Positions 22,189-33,269 of a stretch of 64,000 nucleotides of DNA are shown in pieces. The position numbers and the translations under genes are program-made. Position 1 is the stretch's first letter. Every line of letters begins with the position of its first letter. The notes beneath the pieces are model-generated. The model had not been told where the DNA came from. It saw only the letters and a program-made list of their open reading frames with translations, and made no database searches. This stretch comes from Symsagittifera roscoffensis (lineage: Eukaryota; Xenacoelomorpha; Acoela; Convolutidae), in assembly GCF_963678635.1 (NCBI RefSeq), contig NC_087062.1:61297584-61361583 (forward strand). The letters are read 5' to 3'.

Positions 22189-22730
22189 TGGGCAGTGAGT
22201 TCACTATATTTCAAACACCTTGACATCATCTGTCTGAGCTAGCATTTTATCCAATAACCAATAATTCATTGCTATACATAAATTAGACATATGCTCGTTT
22301 GTGATAACTTAATCCTTTCGTGGTCACTGTTTTGTTAAAACTTTGGAACATCAATTTGCTGTGTTATCATCATTGGTTGTCAGACAACAAATACCATAAA
22401 TAGCGAGTCAAGTTAGTGAACCAGAAAACTCGGAACAAGAAGTTTGAGATAATTTCAGGCAAAAGGGTTGAAGCAAGGTGTCGGAAGGCAAACGAACAAC
22501 TTTAATGGTAAAAATATATCGAAGTACTGCTCAGGACGAGGATTCAGCGGGACGTAGAACGAGTAAAGTTTACTCCCATGAAACAGAGAAAGGATTTTGC
22601 TACTTCGACCAGGACTCTTGAACGAGAAGAAACTGTACGACATTCTGATTGAAAAACGAGCAAAAGAAGGCTCACTCACTGATCTTGAGAACGAGTCAAG
22701 AATACTTCGGTAAAAATCTTTTCGTTTACT
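22189..22730 (+). other. 5' leader between LTR and gag of decayed element
   Basis: Non-coding sequence aligned by eye to 58012-58266 and, reversed, to 24760-24960 (shared GGGNAGTGAG, CTAGCATTT/CTAGTTTCC and CGTGGTCACT blocks). From 22430 it drifts into a decayed gag N-terminus. Confidence 0.5.
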
Positions 22731-24740
22731 TTGGGGACGAGAATTGAAATTGAGGTCGACACTCAGGAAGAGGCTGACAATAACGAAGAAATTGAAGAAT
22801 CTGGGTCTCAGTTGAACTTCAGCAGTTCAACCCATGAAGACGTGGCACCTCTCAACTTGGAGGATTCCTCTTCCGATCAGTTTGGCGCGGTCAGAACGAT
22901 AAACACGGCAGCGAGTGGAATGCAACCTTCTGGTGAATTCATTACGAAGACCAATTCGGACCCGCAAACAGAAGCGACTAGGTTCACCAGGTCAGTGACC
23001 ACAATGAGATAATTATAATCGTAGTATCAAGGACCTTCGAGGTTGAGATAGGGAGGAGCGGCGTCAGTTTCAACTAGCAACAAAGTGCCTGTCATGAATC
23101 AGGTGACGCCTCCACTAGTGACTCCATTGGTGGACAACGGAGTACCAATGGAAGATGCCTTGACCAGGATTATGGATAACATGGGTGAGCAAAATGAACA
23201 TATTTCGATCAGAATGAGGGAACTAGAGAGATCAGTTCACGTTGAAGGAGAAAACCTGCGGGAGGAGATAAACCGCAATAGACAGGAGGTCCGTCAAAGC
23301 GAGAAGCGCTAAAAGGGGAGGACAGATGAGAACTTGGCCAGAAATTTAGGACGAATGACACGGGAGGCCGAGCGAAGAGAGCAACGATTGACAGGACACA
23401 TGGAGCGTTTTCGGAGTCATAACGATAATACTCTCGAGACTAGGATAGACTCTACTCGAACCAACGATCCACGTGGACATACATGCGAGTGGAACAGTTG
23501 ATTCCTCAGGTTGAAATCCGTCGAACCAGGGAAGAGCTGAGCCCAGCCGCACTGACAGGAGGGATGTTCCAGAGCCTCACACAACGGATAAGAACGATCT
23601 GACGGGATATTCTCGGGATGATAACGATGACCACAACTTTTGAACCTCTGAACAGATCCCTGGAGATATTCCACACAAGATTTTACAGGACTAATGAGCG
23701 CAGCAAAACGTCTAAAAGGGGGTTGCTTTTGCAATTTGTAGGGTCATTTGATTCAGATTGTCCATAATTTTGGGAGGCTGTGGTGGACATTAAGCACCTA
23801 AGGCATGAGGAGGCTTCGTCAAGCGTTAAGGCTAGCAAGACACGCCTGATGAGCGAAGCGGAAGCACGGAGAAAAGAGAAACCGCATGAACTGGCTACGA
23901 AGAAAATGCAGGCCGTGCTAGAAGAAACGAGTGGAACGGAGCCCGAAACCGCAGCTAACGACTTTAAGATTGATATAAAGCAGCTGCAAGAGATGCCCTG
24001 TGAACAGAGTTTAATAGGAGCTCGCACCAAAAGAAATTCAACCAAAAAAGTGAAGCTCAAACTGGAGCTCGAACTCAGGGTCAACTCAACGCCTTTGAAG
24101 CATCCGTGGGGGAAGAAACAAAGTCACCGAGCAGTTTCAGGTTGAAGTTGAATTTGATCTTCGAACAGACATTCGGGATGGTGCCACAAGGCAGCAAGAT
24201 ACAGTCGATCATCTCGTTAGTGGGGCATCAGATAATCAGGAATCTGAAAGAACCTTCAGAGTTCACAATGATGCATCTGGATATTTATGCAGATTATCTG
24301 AGACAAGCAGAGCCACGCACTGAATCGAGGGATGTGCGAGCCCTATTAACGACAGGGGGCACTCGAACTATATAAATTCACGGGCGTTAGGTGGAAGTCT
24401 ACGGACCATATCATCAAGTGATACTCAACGTGGAAAGGATTATTATTTATACCAAGACCTACGTCACGACGGACAATGACCCAATAGGACAGATATATTT
24501 GGCTCGGGAAGAGCTAAAGGTTCGTAGAATTGGCCATGACGTCATGATTGAACAAAACGCTGCAGACATTCGTTACGAAGCAGATGTGACTGCATATCTG
24601 CTAGACATTGATGGAAAGAAGATAGGAGTAACAGGATTCCTAGACACAGAAGCAGTAGTCAGTGTAATGCCAATTGATACATAGGAAAGGATGGGTTTAA
24701 CACCAGGGAGGACTTGATACTCACGAATTTAAGATTGGCA
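22731..24740 (+). pseudogene. Decayed Ty3/gypsy gag-protease with capsid/zinc-knuckle deletion
   Basis: The piece 22731-23012 (NSDPQTEATRFTRS) and the piece 23085-23312 (TPPLVTPLVDNGVPMEDAL; a coiled coil NLREEINRNRQEVRQSEKR) match the gag protein at 58267-60171. After 23700 the sequence jumps from SKTSKRG to DSDCPXFWEAVVDIKHLRHE. The capsid C-terminal part and both CCHC zinc knuckles are therefore missing, about 0.75 kb relative to the intact element. The piece 24106-24684 carries the protease region, but the active-site DTG reads DTE (GFLDTEAVVSVMP). The sequence stops at about 24740, where inverted leader DNA begins. Non-functional. Confidence 0.75.
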
Positions 24741-24759
24741 GCCATCAACAACGGAGCTT

Positions 24760-24962
24760 TTTAGTCTGACTACTGATAACAATAACACAACACAATAATT
24801 TCCAAAAGCTTCGCGTAAATAGTGTTCACGAATCCTTGTATGTTATCACAGTACAGCGTGTGTAGAAATTTTTTCACAATAATCGATTATTAGTTGGTAG
24901 ATATGAAGCTAGCACAGTATGATGATATCAATCTATTTGAAAGATAGTGTTCGCAGTACCCA
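24760..24962 (-). other. Inverted 5' leader of a third Ty3/gypsy element
   Basis: The reverse complement matches the leader at 58012-58210 (TGGGTACTGCGAACACTATC; ATTGTGTTGTGTTATTGTTA). It is joined directly to the end of the plus-strand gag-protease fragment, giving a head-to-head arrangement. Confidence 0.6.
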
Positions 24963-25133
24963 ATCTAGGACAAACCAAAATGAAGAAAAATAAGAATATT
25001 TTCAATGAAAACCGTATGTGGTTTGTACTTTAGTCAGTCGCAATGTAAAAGTCGAACTTGTTTCTAAGGAAAGAGCTTTCCTTGCTTAGTGCTGCACCAA
25101 ACAGAGAAAACTTGAAGGCAGTAATTTTCACAA

Positions 25134-25221
25134 GTGGGCGTCTATTGCACCCACCGAGTCCTGTGTTACCTATCTGCCTTCGGATCGCCCGAGCTAGACC
25201 TACTAAAAACCTCAGGGCAAT
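25134..25221 (-). promoter_or_regulatory. Paired leader hairpins A and B
   Basis: In element sense, hairpin A is ATTGCCCTGAG ... CTCGGGCGAT (25221-25184), with one bulged T. Hairpin B is GTGGGTG-CAATAGA-CGCCCAC (25154-25134). They lie about 130-220 bases downstream of a TATA-like sequence, so they would sit near the 5' end of the element transcript, where packaging, dimerisation or translation signals are expected. The fold is inferred by pairing only. Confidence 0.65.
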
Positions 25222-25340
25222 CACTTTTCCCAAAAACGATTTGGATTTCAATCCACACAAATCAGTTACAAACTCTTGTTCAGTTTAGACTTAGTGTCGC
25301 AAATATCCGATTTTAGACCTGTTTTATTTTGGTCTGGTCT

Positions 25341-25350
25341 TTTATAAAAA
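25341..25350 (-). promoter_or_regulatory. TATA-like box of LTR promoter
   Basis: The sequence is TTTTTATAAA in element sense. It lies 10 bases downstream of the CAGTGACTGCACTG palindrome and upstream of the paired hairpins. In the 57.6 kb copy the site has decayed to TCTCAAAAAG. Confidence 0.35.
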
Positions 25351-25440
25351 GGCAAGTTACCAGTGCAGTCACTGTTTCCTAGCCTGTCTCTTAATAACCT
25401 AATACCTTTCACTATTTTCTTTTTTTCAGTCTACTTAAGT

Positions 25441-25865
25441 CTTAACAAAATAGTACCCCTCCGGATTGGCAAAAACGACCCTTCCGGATTGGCAAAAACA
25501 AGACCCCTCCGGATTGGCAAAAATAGTACCCCTCCGAATTGGCAAAAACAAGACCCCTCCGGGTTGGCAAAATTGGCTGCCTTCCGGATTGGCAAAAACA
25601 AGGCCCCTCCGGATTGGCAAGATTGGTACCCTTCCGGATTGGTAAAATTGGGACCCTTCCGGATTGGCGAAATTGGGTCCCTTCCAGATTGGCAAAATAA
25701 GACCCTTCCGGTTTGGCAAAAAACGACCCTTCCAAATTGGCAAAAACAAGACCCCTCCGGCTGGCAAAATAAGACCCTTCCGGATTGGCAAAAATAAGAC
25801 CACTCCGGATTGGCAAAATCGGGACCCTTCTGATTGAGACCCCTCCGGGTTTGTAAAATAGCTTT
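25441..25865 (-). repeat. Array of 17 CCAATCCGGAGGGGT-type motifs
   Basis: Seventeen variants of a 15-base motif (on the + strand ACCCCTCCGGATTGG, ACCCTTCCGGATTGG and similar) follow each other every ~20-30 bases, separated by short A-rich spacers. The near-regular spacing leaves open frames on both strands, which should not be taken as genes. It corresponds to motif clusters at 21.5 and 57.2-57.5 kb. Confidence 0.9.
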
Positions 25866-28679
25866 TCAGAGACTTTCAAAATTTTCACCCGATACCCCTC
25901 CGAATACGTTCTCTGATGCTATTATGCTGTTTGAACTAACTAGGAAGGGTGTATTTACTTTCCCAAGACCCTTACGGATTGAAGCTAAGCCTCTTATTTG
26001 ACAATTCACCTTAACTGTGAAGGGCTTATCACTAGCCTAGTTTCGACTCGACTATGATTTTCTGGTTTCCTTAGCCTTCCCTTTTTCTCTAGAACAGTGT
26101 AAAATTGCCTTATTCAACCGTTACTACCTTTAGGTAGGGGTGTAAGGGCTTTTCAAATTTTTTTTATAAAACGTGAAGGGTCTACCTTCCCGAATTAGTG
26201 AGTTTGCTAAAAACAATTTTGAAAAATTTTCACGCGTAGTGGATGTTTTTATGAGTAAGCTCACCATTTTTGATCTAATAGTACCAAGATCAACCGGAGT
26301 TGTCCAGTTTTTCCAAAATTATTAACCAAAACGTCTTTTTTCTAAAATCAAAAAATTGTCTCTCTTATAGGTTCCACCTAACTTTTTTCGCAATTCTGTT
26401 CTTTTCGACCTAAAAATTATTGATCCGAGCTTAGAAGGCCTATGTTCTTCCAGTTCAATGCAAGAAACCCGATCTAAAACGTTCCAGCTGAAAAAATTTG
26501 CCAAAAACAATGCTATTTGGACCCTTCCGAAATGATGAATCCACTAAATCAAACACGTTAAGTTCGATTTCACTGTAACCCGGAAGGTTATCTGCAAACG
26601 GGTTTCAAAACCTGTCGATTCACCAGTGAACGTTGTCCGAACAACAATTTTTACTGTCCTAACTCAAAAGTTTCAAAAAATTTTCATATTTTGCGGCGTT
26701 TCGTTTTTTGAAAAACCAAGAAAATTCGGTTTTTGGTACCCAAATAGTTCTAACCACTTCTGAACTAAATTTCACCGGGTCTACCTATTATACTAGTACA
26801 ATTACGATGTAACTCACTAATTTAGCGCTTTTTTCCATTTAAAAAAAAACGATATCTCAAAAATCGCGATTTGTGGGGGGTCAAAATATTGCTTTTTTGA
26901 CCCTAAAAACCGGTCTGCTTACTGTGTTTTTCACTGAAAAACGGTATAGGAGTATTAATATAGGCTGTATAAAAATTGATAATAGTAATATTATACTTCT
27001 CCGGGTTGTTCAATAACCAAATTAAGGTGCTTAACTCGGAAATTCGCAGGTCGGTGAAGGGTCACTACAGTGCAGTCACTGTCGAGCCCCCCACAGAGTA
27101 ATATCTTACTTTTTGTACCAAAAGGGATAAAAATTTTAAATGATACCCGACAGTCGATTGTTGTTGTCCTTCAGCCCTTTCTTGTCGCTCCTTGAACTGC
27201 TTGCCGGATCAATCTTCTTCTCTAATCCCGAGACCCAGGATTGAGCGCAAATTAGCATTAACGTGCTTAAATACTCAAATAAACCTACAGTACAAGCACC
27301 ACAGTTGGGCCACAAAATTGATCGTGACAATTCTGACTGATATAAATGCCTGTAACAACAAGGTATCAAACAACAATAAATGGGAGGGTCGGATCACATC
27401 TCGTCTGGGGGGATGATTTCTACTGATTTTCTACTTTTTTTATTGTTTTTGGTTTTTTCGGATATTTTAATGTTTTTTTTTGCTTTTCTTAGGTACTATA
27501 CTATATTTTGCTTGGTTTCTTGTATATTTTTTAGTGTTTTTGGTCATAAACCTCTCAGGGAACGACGGGACCGCCAATCGCCCACCCTTCCTGGTTCGTG
27601 AATTTTTGGTCTTAATTAGGTTAAAAAGCTATTCACGGGAATCCGGAAGGCTTCCGCGTTCCGAACTACCCTTCCGCCCCGGTGATTAGGGCGTTGTTTT
27701 GAGCATCCGCCCGGCGCGGAGTGCTCGTTAACGGTTTTGCGGGTCATGATGTTAAAAAAGAATAACACCCAGGAGCGCCATAAAAACATCTATGTAACAT
27801 TCGCCCGGAAGTACATATCGACGGAAAATAAAGCTAGGTTCTAAAATGACTGGCTAGCGTCTAAATACAGCTCTACATGCTTTTCAGGGTCTCTGCCAAA
27901 GCCAGGTTTTTTAGTGGTTTTTTCAACATCGGGTCGACAAAAACGTTACTGTTCTCCAGCTTCGACCAGAACGCTCAAATTAACTTACTTACATGCAAAA
28001 TAGTGAGCTCATGGCTGGGTCTCAGTATCGACAGACCACGAGATCACTCGTAAAAACAGGGCAACTACTATTTATTATAATACGATTGTTTTTGTTTAGT
28101 AGATAAAAATCATCATCTCCATCGAAGTTGGATCAACCCTTTCCCTCACACCTAGCTTCTCATTCTCTGAAAATGAATCGGGATGTTTCTTAAATTCAAC
28201 TCAGGACATGACCAGGAAGCTAGAGGTTTATGTATAAAAGTTTGAGTTCAGGGCCCGAGAATATTTCTTTCCGGAAGGCTGGACACGCCCACCCAACACC
28301 CTTCCCTTTTCTCGGGTTCTACGTTGTAACGATTGTAGCGGCACAATCGTCGCAACTCGGAATGGTTCCTGACAACCTCCAATTACACTTTCAATCTGTT
28401 AAGGTTTTCTCGTAGTTGTTTCCACTGCAACTTTTGTTGTTGTGTTTCGCCATTTCAATGTGTGCGAAATATAAAAAGATTACGTGTCGTTCACGTCCAA
28501 ATCGAAGTTTTAAAAATTACCATGTCAGTTAAAACAAACCCTTCCCGATTTGTCTAATCGTTCAAATAACGCTGCTAATCCATTAAAACCCTCAATCTTC
28601 CTGTTTAGATGTTCTTTTTCTGATCGATAAAAATTCGATTGCGAAACTGCATTTTCGTACACACTGGTAGAATGTCACA

Positions 28680-29818
28680 AGAGAAGGTGCGAACCCTCAG
28701 AGAAGAAACGTCAGAGAAGGAGCGAACCCCAAGCGAAATTTTAGGTTTAGAGCAACTCGATGGAAACTATGATGATGCGCTTAAACGTTAGTTTGAATTG
28801 GAAAAATTGAAATGGCTTCGGAAAATGAAATCCAAAAATTGGACAGAGCCAGTTTTCGATAGCGAAGTTGCAGACTTGATTTTACGACTCGAACCAACAG
28901 AAGTAAAAAGGTTCAACGCGATCCAAGATAGATATGGCTCACAATGATTGAACGTCATCCCGTGCAATGGCTCCCAATGATTGAACGTCATCCCGTGCAA
29001 AATTTTAAGGTTAAAATTGTCGAACCTACAACTCAGAATTGCGATAGGACTTCGATTAGGCTCAAAAAATTGCGAACGGCATAAATGATTACAAAACATC
29101 GTTCACATCGCCACCCGTGCCTCTAAAGCGCAGGGACATTCTCTAGGCTTTCAAACCTGACTGCCCCCTTAAAGGAGAGTTTATCTTCTACTCACATTCC
29201 GTCTGTTTTAGAACCACGACACCTCTACAGGACCGATCAGAAGCGACCAGACGGTTTGACGCTCGTTACTTGGGCTGTTGGTAAGCAGCTCTTGTGGGAT
29301 GTAAAAGTAGTAGTTTTCTCAGCCACTAGTAGGAGTAGTGCCGGGTCTTTTTGCAATATAAAGACTTTATAGATGTTGGGAATCTTTTCAACCGCTAGCT
29401 TTTGAAATTCAGGGAGCGACCGGCCCCAGCAAAGATTGTTTTTGAACAAACTTTATAAGAACCTAAGCTTGTGCAATGAGGAACCCAGAGCACGCAGCTT
29501 TTTAAAACAGAATCTTCCGGGCAATTCAGATTGCAAACGCCGCTTGCGTGCTCGGAACAATAAATGACCAAACAACTTTCGACGAATTTTTTCGTAAAAC
29601 AATTATATGTCTATATTATATTTTCTCGTGTCGAGTTGCGTGTTCTTATTATAGAAACGTAACACGTATCGAGTTTGATTATAAGGACATCAACACATAA
29701 CTTTTTTAACATTACCACTTCGATATCTAGAAAATTTTAAGAATTTTGACTGGAATACGTGATGAAGGGACTCCTGACTGTAACCGCGGTTACTATGATA
29801 CTTGTGACCTTCTGATTA
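28680..29818 (+). pseudogene. Decayed REL-domain retroelement fragment (copy 2)
   Basis: A homologous copy of 9021-10321, sharing GATGATGCGCTTAAACG near 28770, the CCGTGCCTCTAAAGCGCAGG block near 29114, AGAAGCGACCAGACGG near 29239 and the 3' tail ending TTCTGATTA (29818). Here the KRPDG-type endonuclease region is broken by more frameshifts than in copy 1. A 30-base segment (CAATGATTGAACGTCATCCC and following) is duplicated near 28943-29000. It begins directly at the outer end of the minus-strand LTR. Confidence 0.6.
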
Positions 29819-30924
29819 AAAGACCAACCAACACGGTTTTAGACCAACACGTTTTTAGAACTAAACGATCGACGACAACAAACCTAATAGAGTATCTACA
29901 CGAGATATTTAGCTGCCTAGCTTCGCCAAACTGCAACTACCTGAAGACCTTCCACTTGGACTTTCAAAAGGCTTTTGACAAAGTCTCGCACGGAATCCTC
30001 ATGGAGAAATTATCGACTTCTGGAATTGGAGGAAATTGTTTATCTCTGATACACAGCTACCTCTCGAACCGGAAGCAAACAGTGAGGCTGAATGACACAA
30101 TTTCCGGAGAGCTGGAAGTCTTCAGCGGCGTTCCCCAGGGCTCTATACTCGGGCCGCTTCTCTTCCTAGTCTTCATAAATGATCTACCGTTCTGTGTCAT
30201 GTCCGCAACATTTGGTTATGCAGACGACTACAAAATTGTTGGAGACAACCTTTTATTTCTCAACATAGATGTTAGGAGACTTTGGAGATGGTGCGAGGAA
30301 AACTGCATGTCAATGAACCTGACGAAAAGCAAAGTCCTCTGTATCAAAGGATCAGCTACGATTGCACTCCCCAATTACAGTTTCGAAACCACTGAAGTAA
30401 TGAAAGATCGGGGCATCCTTATAACCGACACGCTCTCTTGGACGCAACAAGGAAAAAAGAGGGCTGAAAAAGCCTTAAGGGCTCTCTTCGTACTCAAAAG
30501 GAATCTCTCAAAGGCGAATTTCGCGACCAGAAAAAACGCATATATCTGTTACGTTGTGCCAATTCTGTGCTACGGTTCAGCTATCTGGAAACCATCAAAA
30601 GGTGACTTAGGAATCATAGAAAGTGTGCAGCGGAAAGCGATCTCGTGGATTTTCATGACAAGCAATAGCCATATCTCCTATAAAGACAAACTCGTGAAAT
30701 TTAATATCCTTCCTTTGTCTCTACACCAAGAGCTTCATGTTGGACTGCTGTTTGCAAAAATACTAGCTGGAAAAGTTGACATCGACTGGAGAAGCCATGT
30801 AAGCATCACTGACGTTGGTAACCGAAGAGCTCAAATGACACGAAATTTCGTCTGCAAACAAATGCGTCTGAAGAAGTGCGAGTCGGATTTCTGGTTTCGG
30901 GCATGTCGTCCTGCTAATCTGTAA
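29746..30924 (+). CDS. Reverse transcriptase of 5'-truncated CR1/Jockey-type LINE
   Basis: An open frame of 392 codons, of which only those from about 29819 belong to the LINE; the first ~24 codons come from the 3' tail of the REL element. Reverse transcriptase motifs are intact. Motif A is HLDFQKAFDKVSH, motif B is GVPQGSILGPLLFLVFINDL, and motif C is YADD at residues 158-161 (30217-30228). A C-terminal region of the CR1/Jockey kind follows (YGSAIWKPSK; RKAISWIF). Endonuclease and ORF1 are missing, so it is dead on arrival, although the remaining frame shows no stop. It ends 80 bases before the LTR fragment at 31004. Confidence 0.75.
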   Translation: MTGIRDEGTPDCNRGYYDTCDLLIKRPTNTVLDQHVFRTKRSTTTNLIEYLHEIFSCLASPNCNYLKTFHLDFQKAFDKVSHGILMEKLSTSGIGGNCLSLIHSYLSNRKQTVRLNDTISGELEVFSGVPQGSILGPLLFLVFINDLPFCVMSATFGYADDYKIVGDNLLFLNIDVRRLWRWCEENCMSMNLTKSKVLCIKGSATIALPNYSFETTEVMKDRGILITDTLSWTQQGKKRAEKALRALFVLKRNLSKANFATRKNAYICYVVPILCYGSAIWKPSKGDLGIIESVQRKAISWIFMTSNSHISYKDKLVKFNILPLSLHQELHVGLLFAKILAGKVDIDWRSHVSITDVGNRRAQMTRNFVCKQMRLKKCESDFWFRACRPANL

Positions 30925-31003
30925 AACGAATACTTCAAATGTGACATATTGTTTGACCCAGAATGCAAAAACAGACTTCTAGGAATGTACACAAAATTTT
31001 TCA

Positions 31004-31220
31004 ATGTAACATTCGCCCAAATACTACTTAGCGACGGAGCGTAGAAAAAGTACCTATTAACGACTGGCAGGCGTCATTTCCCCAGGAGCGCCATAAAAAC
31101 GTCTATGTAACATTCGCCCAATTACTACACAGCGACGGAGCCTAGAAAAAGTACCTATTAACGACTGGCAGGCGTCAGTTGCCTTAATCCTACTCGTTTT
31201 TCACCGTCTCGACCTTGCCA
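31004..31220 (-). repeat. LTR interior fragment (-) with 101-base tandem duplication
   Basis: It matches 47820-47965 of the long minus-strand LTR (AGGAGCGCCATAAAAACGTC; ACGACTGGCAGGCGTCAGTT; CCTTAATCCTACTCG). The unit starting ATGTAACATTCGCCC occurs at 31004 and 31105. Similarity ends exactly after CCTTGCCA at 31220, where the SGNH ORF of copy 2 begins. This is the remains of the element's 3' LTR after an internal deletion. Confidence 0.8.
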
Positions 31221-32886
31221 TGAATTTCACTCGGCTCCAGATTGCCCCTGTCTTGCTTTCTTGTTCACTTTGGTATCTCTCCCATTCCTCTTCCGGCAGC
31301 GTACTTAGGAAGGATACCCTCATTGATTCTTCGATTTTTCTCCTCCTCGGTGACTCATGGAGCAATCTTTGTGGATCCCTACTTCGGCACTCTCTCGCCT
31401 GACTTATTGGGTCCATCGGGGATAAGTCGGCCGACGCCTCCTTTGTAGGGGACATGTAAGACGATGGCGTCATCAGCAATAGACTCCCATCGACTTCCCC
31501 ATCGTCGTCCTCACTGAACCGGTACTCTAGCAAGTCTCTCTCCAACGCTCCTAGATCCGTCTCACCCGGTTTTTCTGTCTTTCCCCCGATGTCGTCACCG
31601 TCCTGATCCATCAATTCATCGTCATTCGCATCAGGTTTCGGCTTAGGCCCTGAAGGGCCCTGTCGTGTGTCTATGCCCGAGTCCGGCCGCGCCGGTACGG
31701 TCATGTCACCTGCGTGATAAAACAATTCATCGTTCACCAGGAATTCTACGGACTCCTCGCCATGTGGTGCCAGTTCCTCTATCGTTATGTATGAGCCTCC
31801 TCTGCACTCCTTTGCCACTTCCAGCATCACTACTTTCACTTCTCCTGACCATTTCAGTCTTGATAAGTCATCTATGGGAGCATACACCTCGTTCCACATT
31901 TCAGCCGAGACCTCTGGTCTCCTTGAAGGTAGTGCTTTGATCTTTTTCCTGCTCCAAGCATCAGGAAATGTGAAGTCAAACGTGTGCGCGGCTGCAACGT
32001 TCCAACTGATGAAGCGCGGCTCCATCCCTTCACTCCACTTCAGCATTCTCTTCTCTGCATCACGAGCTGCTCCGATGCGAGGGGCAATGACGGGAGATGT
32101 GACTCCCAACAACATCCTCCTTATCGGTGGGTATCGAGGGCATTGGTCCGGCAGCGGCCTGGACCCAGAAAGCCACGCTTGCTGATTCTCTTTCGCGTGT
32201 GCGTAGGCTTCTGGCAAGAGTGGGACTCTCATTGCCGCTCCTGAATCTTTCACTACCGGTCTCAGATTCCAAAGCTTCGAGTTAAACTGGAAGTGGGAAA
32301 GGTCTTCGCGGCCCATTCGGCACTTGAAGTTGTTGTTGAAATCCATCAAAACCCAACCTGGCTCCGCTATTCTTCCGAACAGCCTATCGTCGCTGGCCAG
32401 CCCTCTCAGCTCCCTCTGCTCTACCCAATTCAGCACGGAACAATCCACGACTGAGACCAGGTTGACATACAACACAGAATTCCTGTATGCCTTGACTTGC
32501 ACGTCCGGGAACACGAAAGACATCACCGGTCCATACACCACCGTGACGAAATCCCGCAGTCCGTGATTCAGAGCCAACGGATCGATCCGCATCATGACAG
32601 ACAAATCTCTTGGCAAGGACATGCCACAATACTGCTTACATTCACCCGCATCCGTCGCCACCTTATCTTCTCCCGTGACACTTCTGTTCTTCTGCAAGAG
32701 ATATTGGAGCAGGAGAGTCCTCCAGTCTTTCATTTTCCTGAGCGAGGCACTTTCCAACTGCGCGTTGAACTCACGACTTGTTCCCTGGAGTTGTTCGGGG
32801 TAACGCAACAGCACAAGCAAATCACCCAGTCGACCGTATGTCATGGCAATCAGAGTCAGCAGTCCATCCAATCTCAAATCTGCCAA
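31201..32886 (-). pseudogene. Giant SGNH polyprotein copy 2, third segment, truncated
   Basis: A minus-strand frame of 561 codons, homologous to the end of the 471-residue segment and the first ~400 residues of the 1,563-residue segment of copy 1. Middle patterns include NLRPVVKD, RMLLGVTSPVIAPRI and the acidic linker DDELMDQDGDD. It ends in residues ARSRR encoded by LTR DNA (31201-31218), because a deletion fused the ORF to the interior of the 3' LTR. By comparison with copy 1, roughly 1,150 residues of C-terminus are missing. Its frame differs from the 304-residue segment upstream, so a frameshift also separates them near 33000. Confidence 0.7.
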
Positions 32887-33269
32887 CGCTTGGGTGAAGA
32901 GGTTCGCCGGTCCCTCACGAAATTCTCATGGCCAAATTTCACGTACAGGGCTAATATCAGGCCAATCGACAGCTTCCTGATATCCTTGACGAAGCTCGCG
33001 ATCAGGTTCCGAGATGCCCTCGGATAGCACGTCGACAGGAAGGATGGCGTCTATCCCACTCCCATTCCACCCAAGATGGCATCTGATCGTTCATATTGTG
33101 CCCTCGTGGCTAGTACGTCAGCTTGGAACTTGTCCAGCGACATCGTGTTTACATCCTGCATCAATTTCAACATCATACCCCCAGCTAACTCCCGGGCATC
33201 AAACAAGTTCTCCAGATACACGTGTATCTCTTTGATCACTGCCGGATCACTACTGACAAGTACAACCAT
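32887..33269 (-). pseudogene. Giant SGNH polyprotein copy 2, frame-broken link
   Basis: Homology to copy 1 continues here in more than one frame. The piece 33269-33051 (LVSSDPAVIKEIHVYLENLF) and a stretch near 32935-33000 encode a conserved hydrophobic LSIGLILALYV segment matching LLLALYL of copy 1. At least two frame changes are needed to connect the segments on either side. Confidence 0.55.

Larger units (their letters stand above)
24963..28679 (-). repeat. Long LTR (-), about 3.7 kb
   Basis: On the minus strand it starts TGTGACATTCTACCAG (28679 downward) and follows the same landmark order as the other LTRs: CCATCGAAGTTGGATCAACC near 28117 (reverse sense), GAGCTCATGGCTGGGTCTCA near 28005-28024, AGGAGCGCCATAAAAACATC near 27771, the GTCGAGCCCCCCACAGAG block near 27082-27099, palindromes at 27068-27081 and 25361-25374, the motif array at 25441-25865, TATA-like TTTTTATAAA at 25341-25350 and hairpins A and B at 25134-25221. 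It ends before the candidate primer site. No internal gene; the open frames in the motif array are repeat artefacts. Confidence 0.75.

Noticed and set aside
25441-25865. CRISPR-like appearance of regular repeats with spacers
   Set aside because: Repeats are 15 bases and degenerate, spacers are short and A-rich, and the DNA is eukaryotic retrotransposon LTR.
25363-25888. Long open frames on both strands in the motif array, encoding repeats such as GLAKTRPLRIGKN
   Set aside because: They arise because the ~25-30 base repeat lacks stops in several frames. They have no conservation at the protein level, since the corresponding arrays at 21.5 and 57.3 kb have different spacing and frames.
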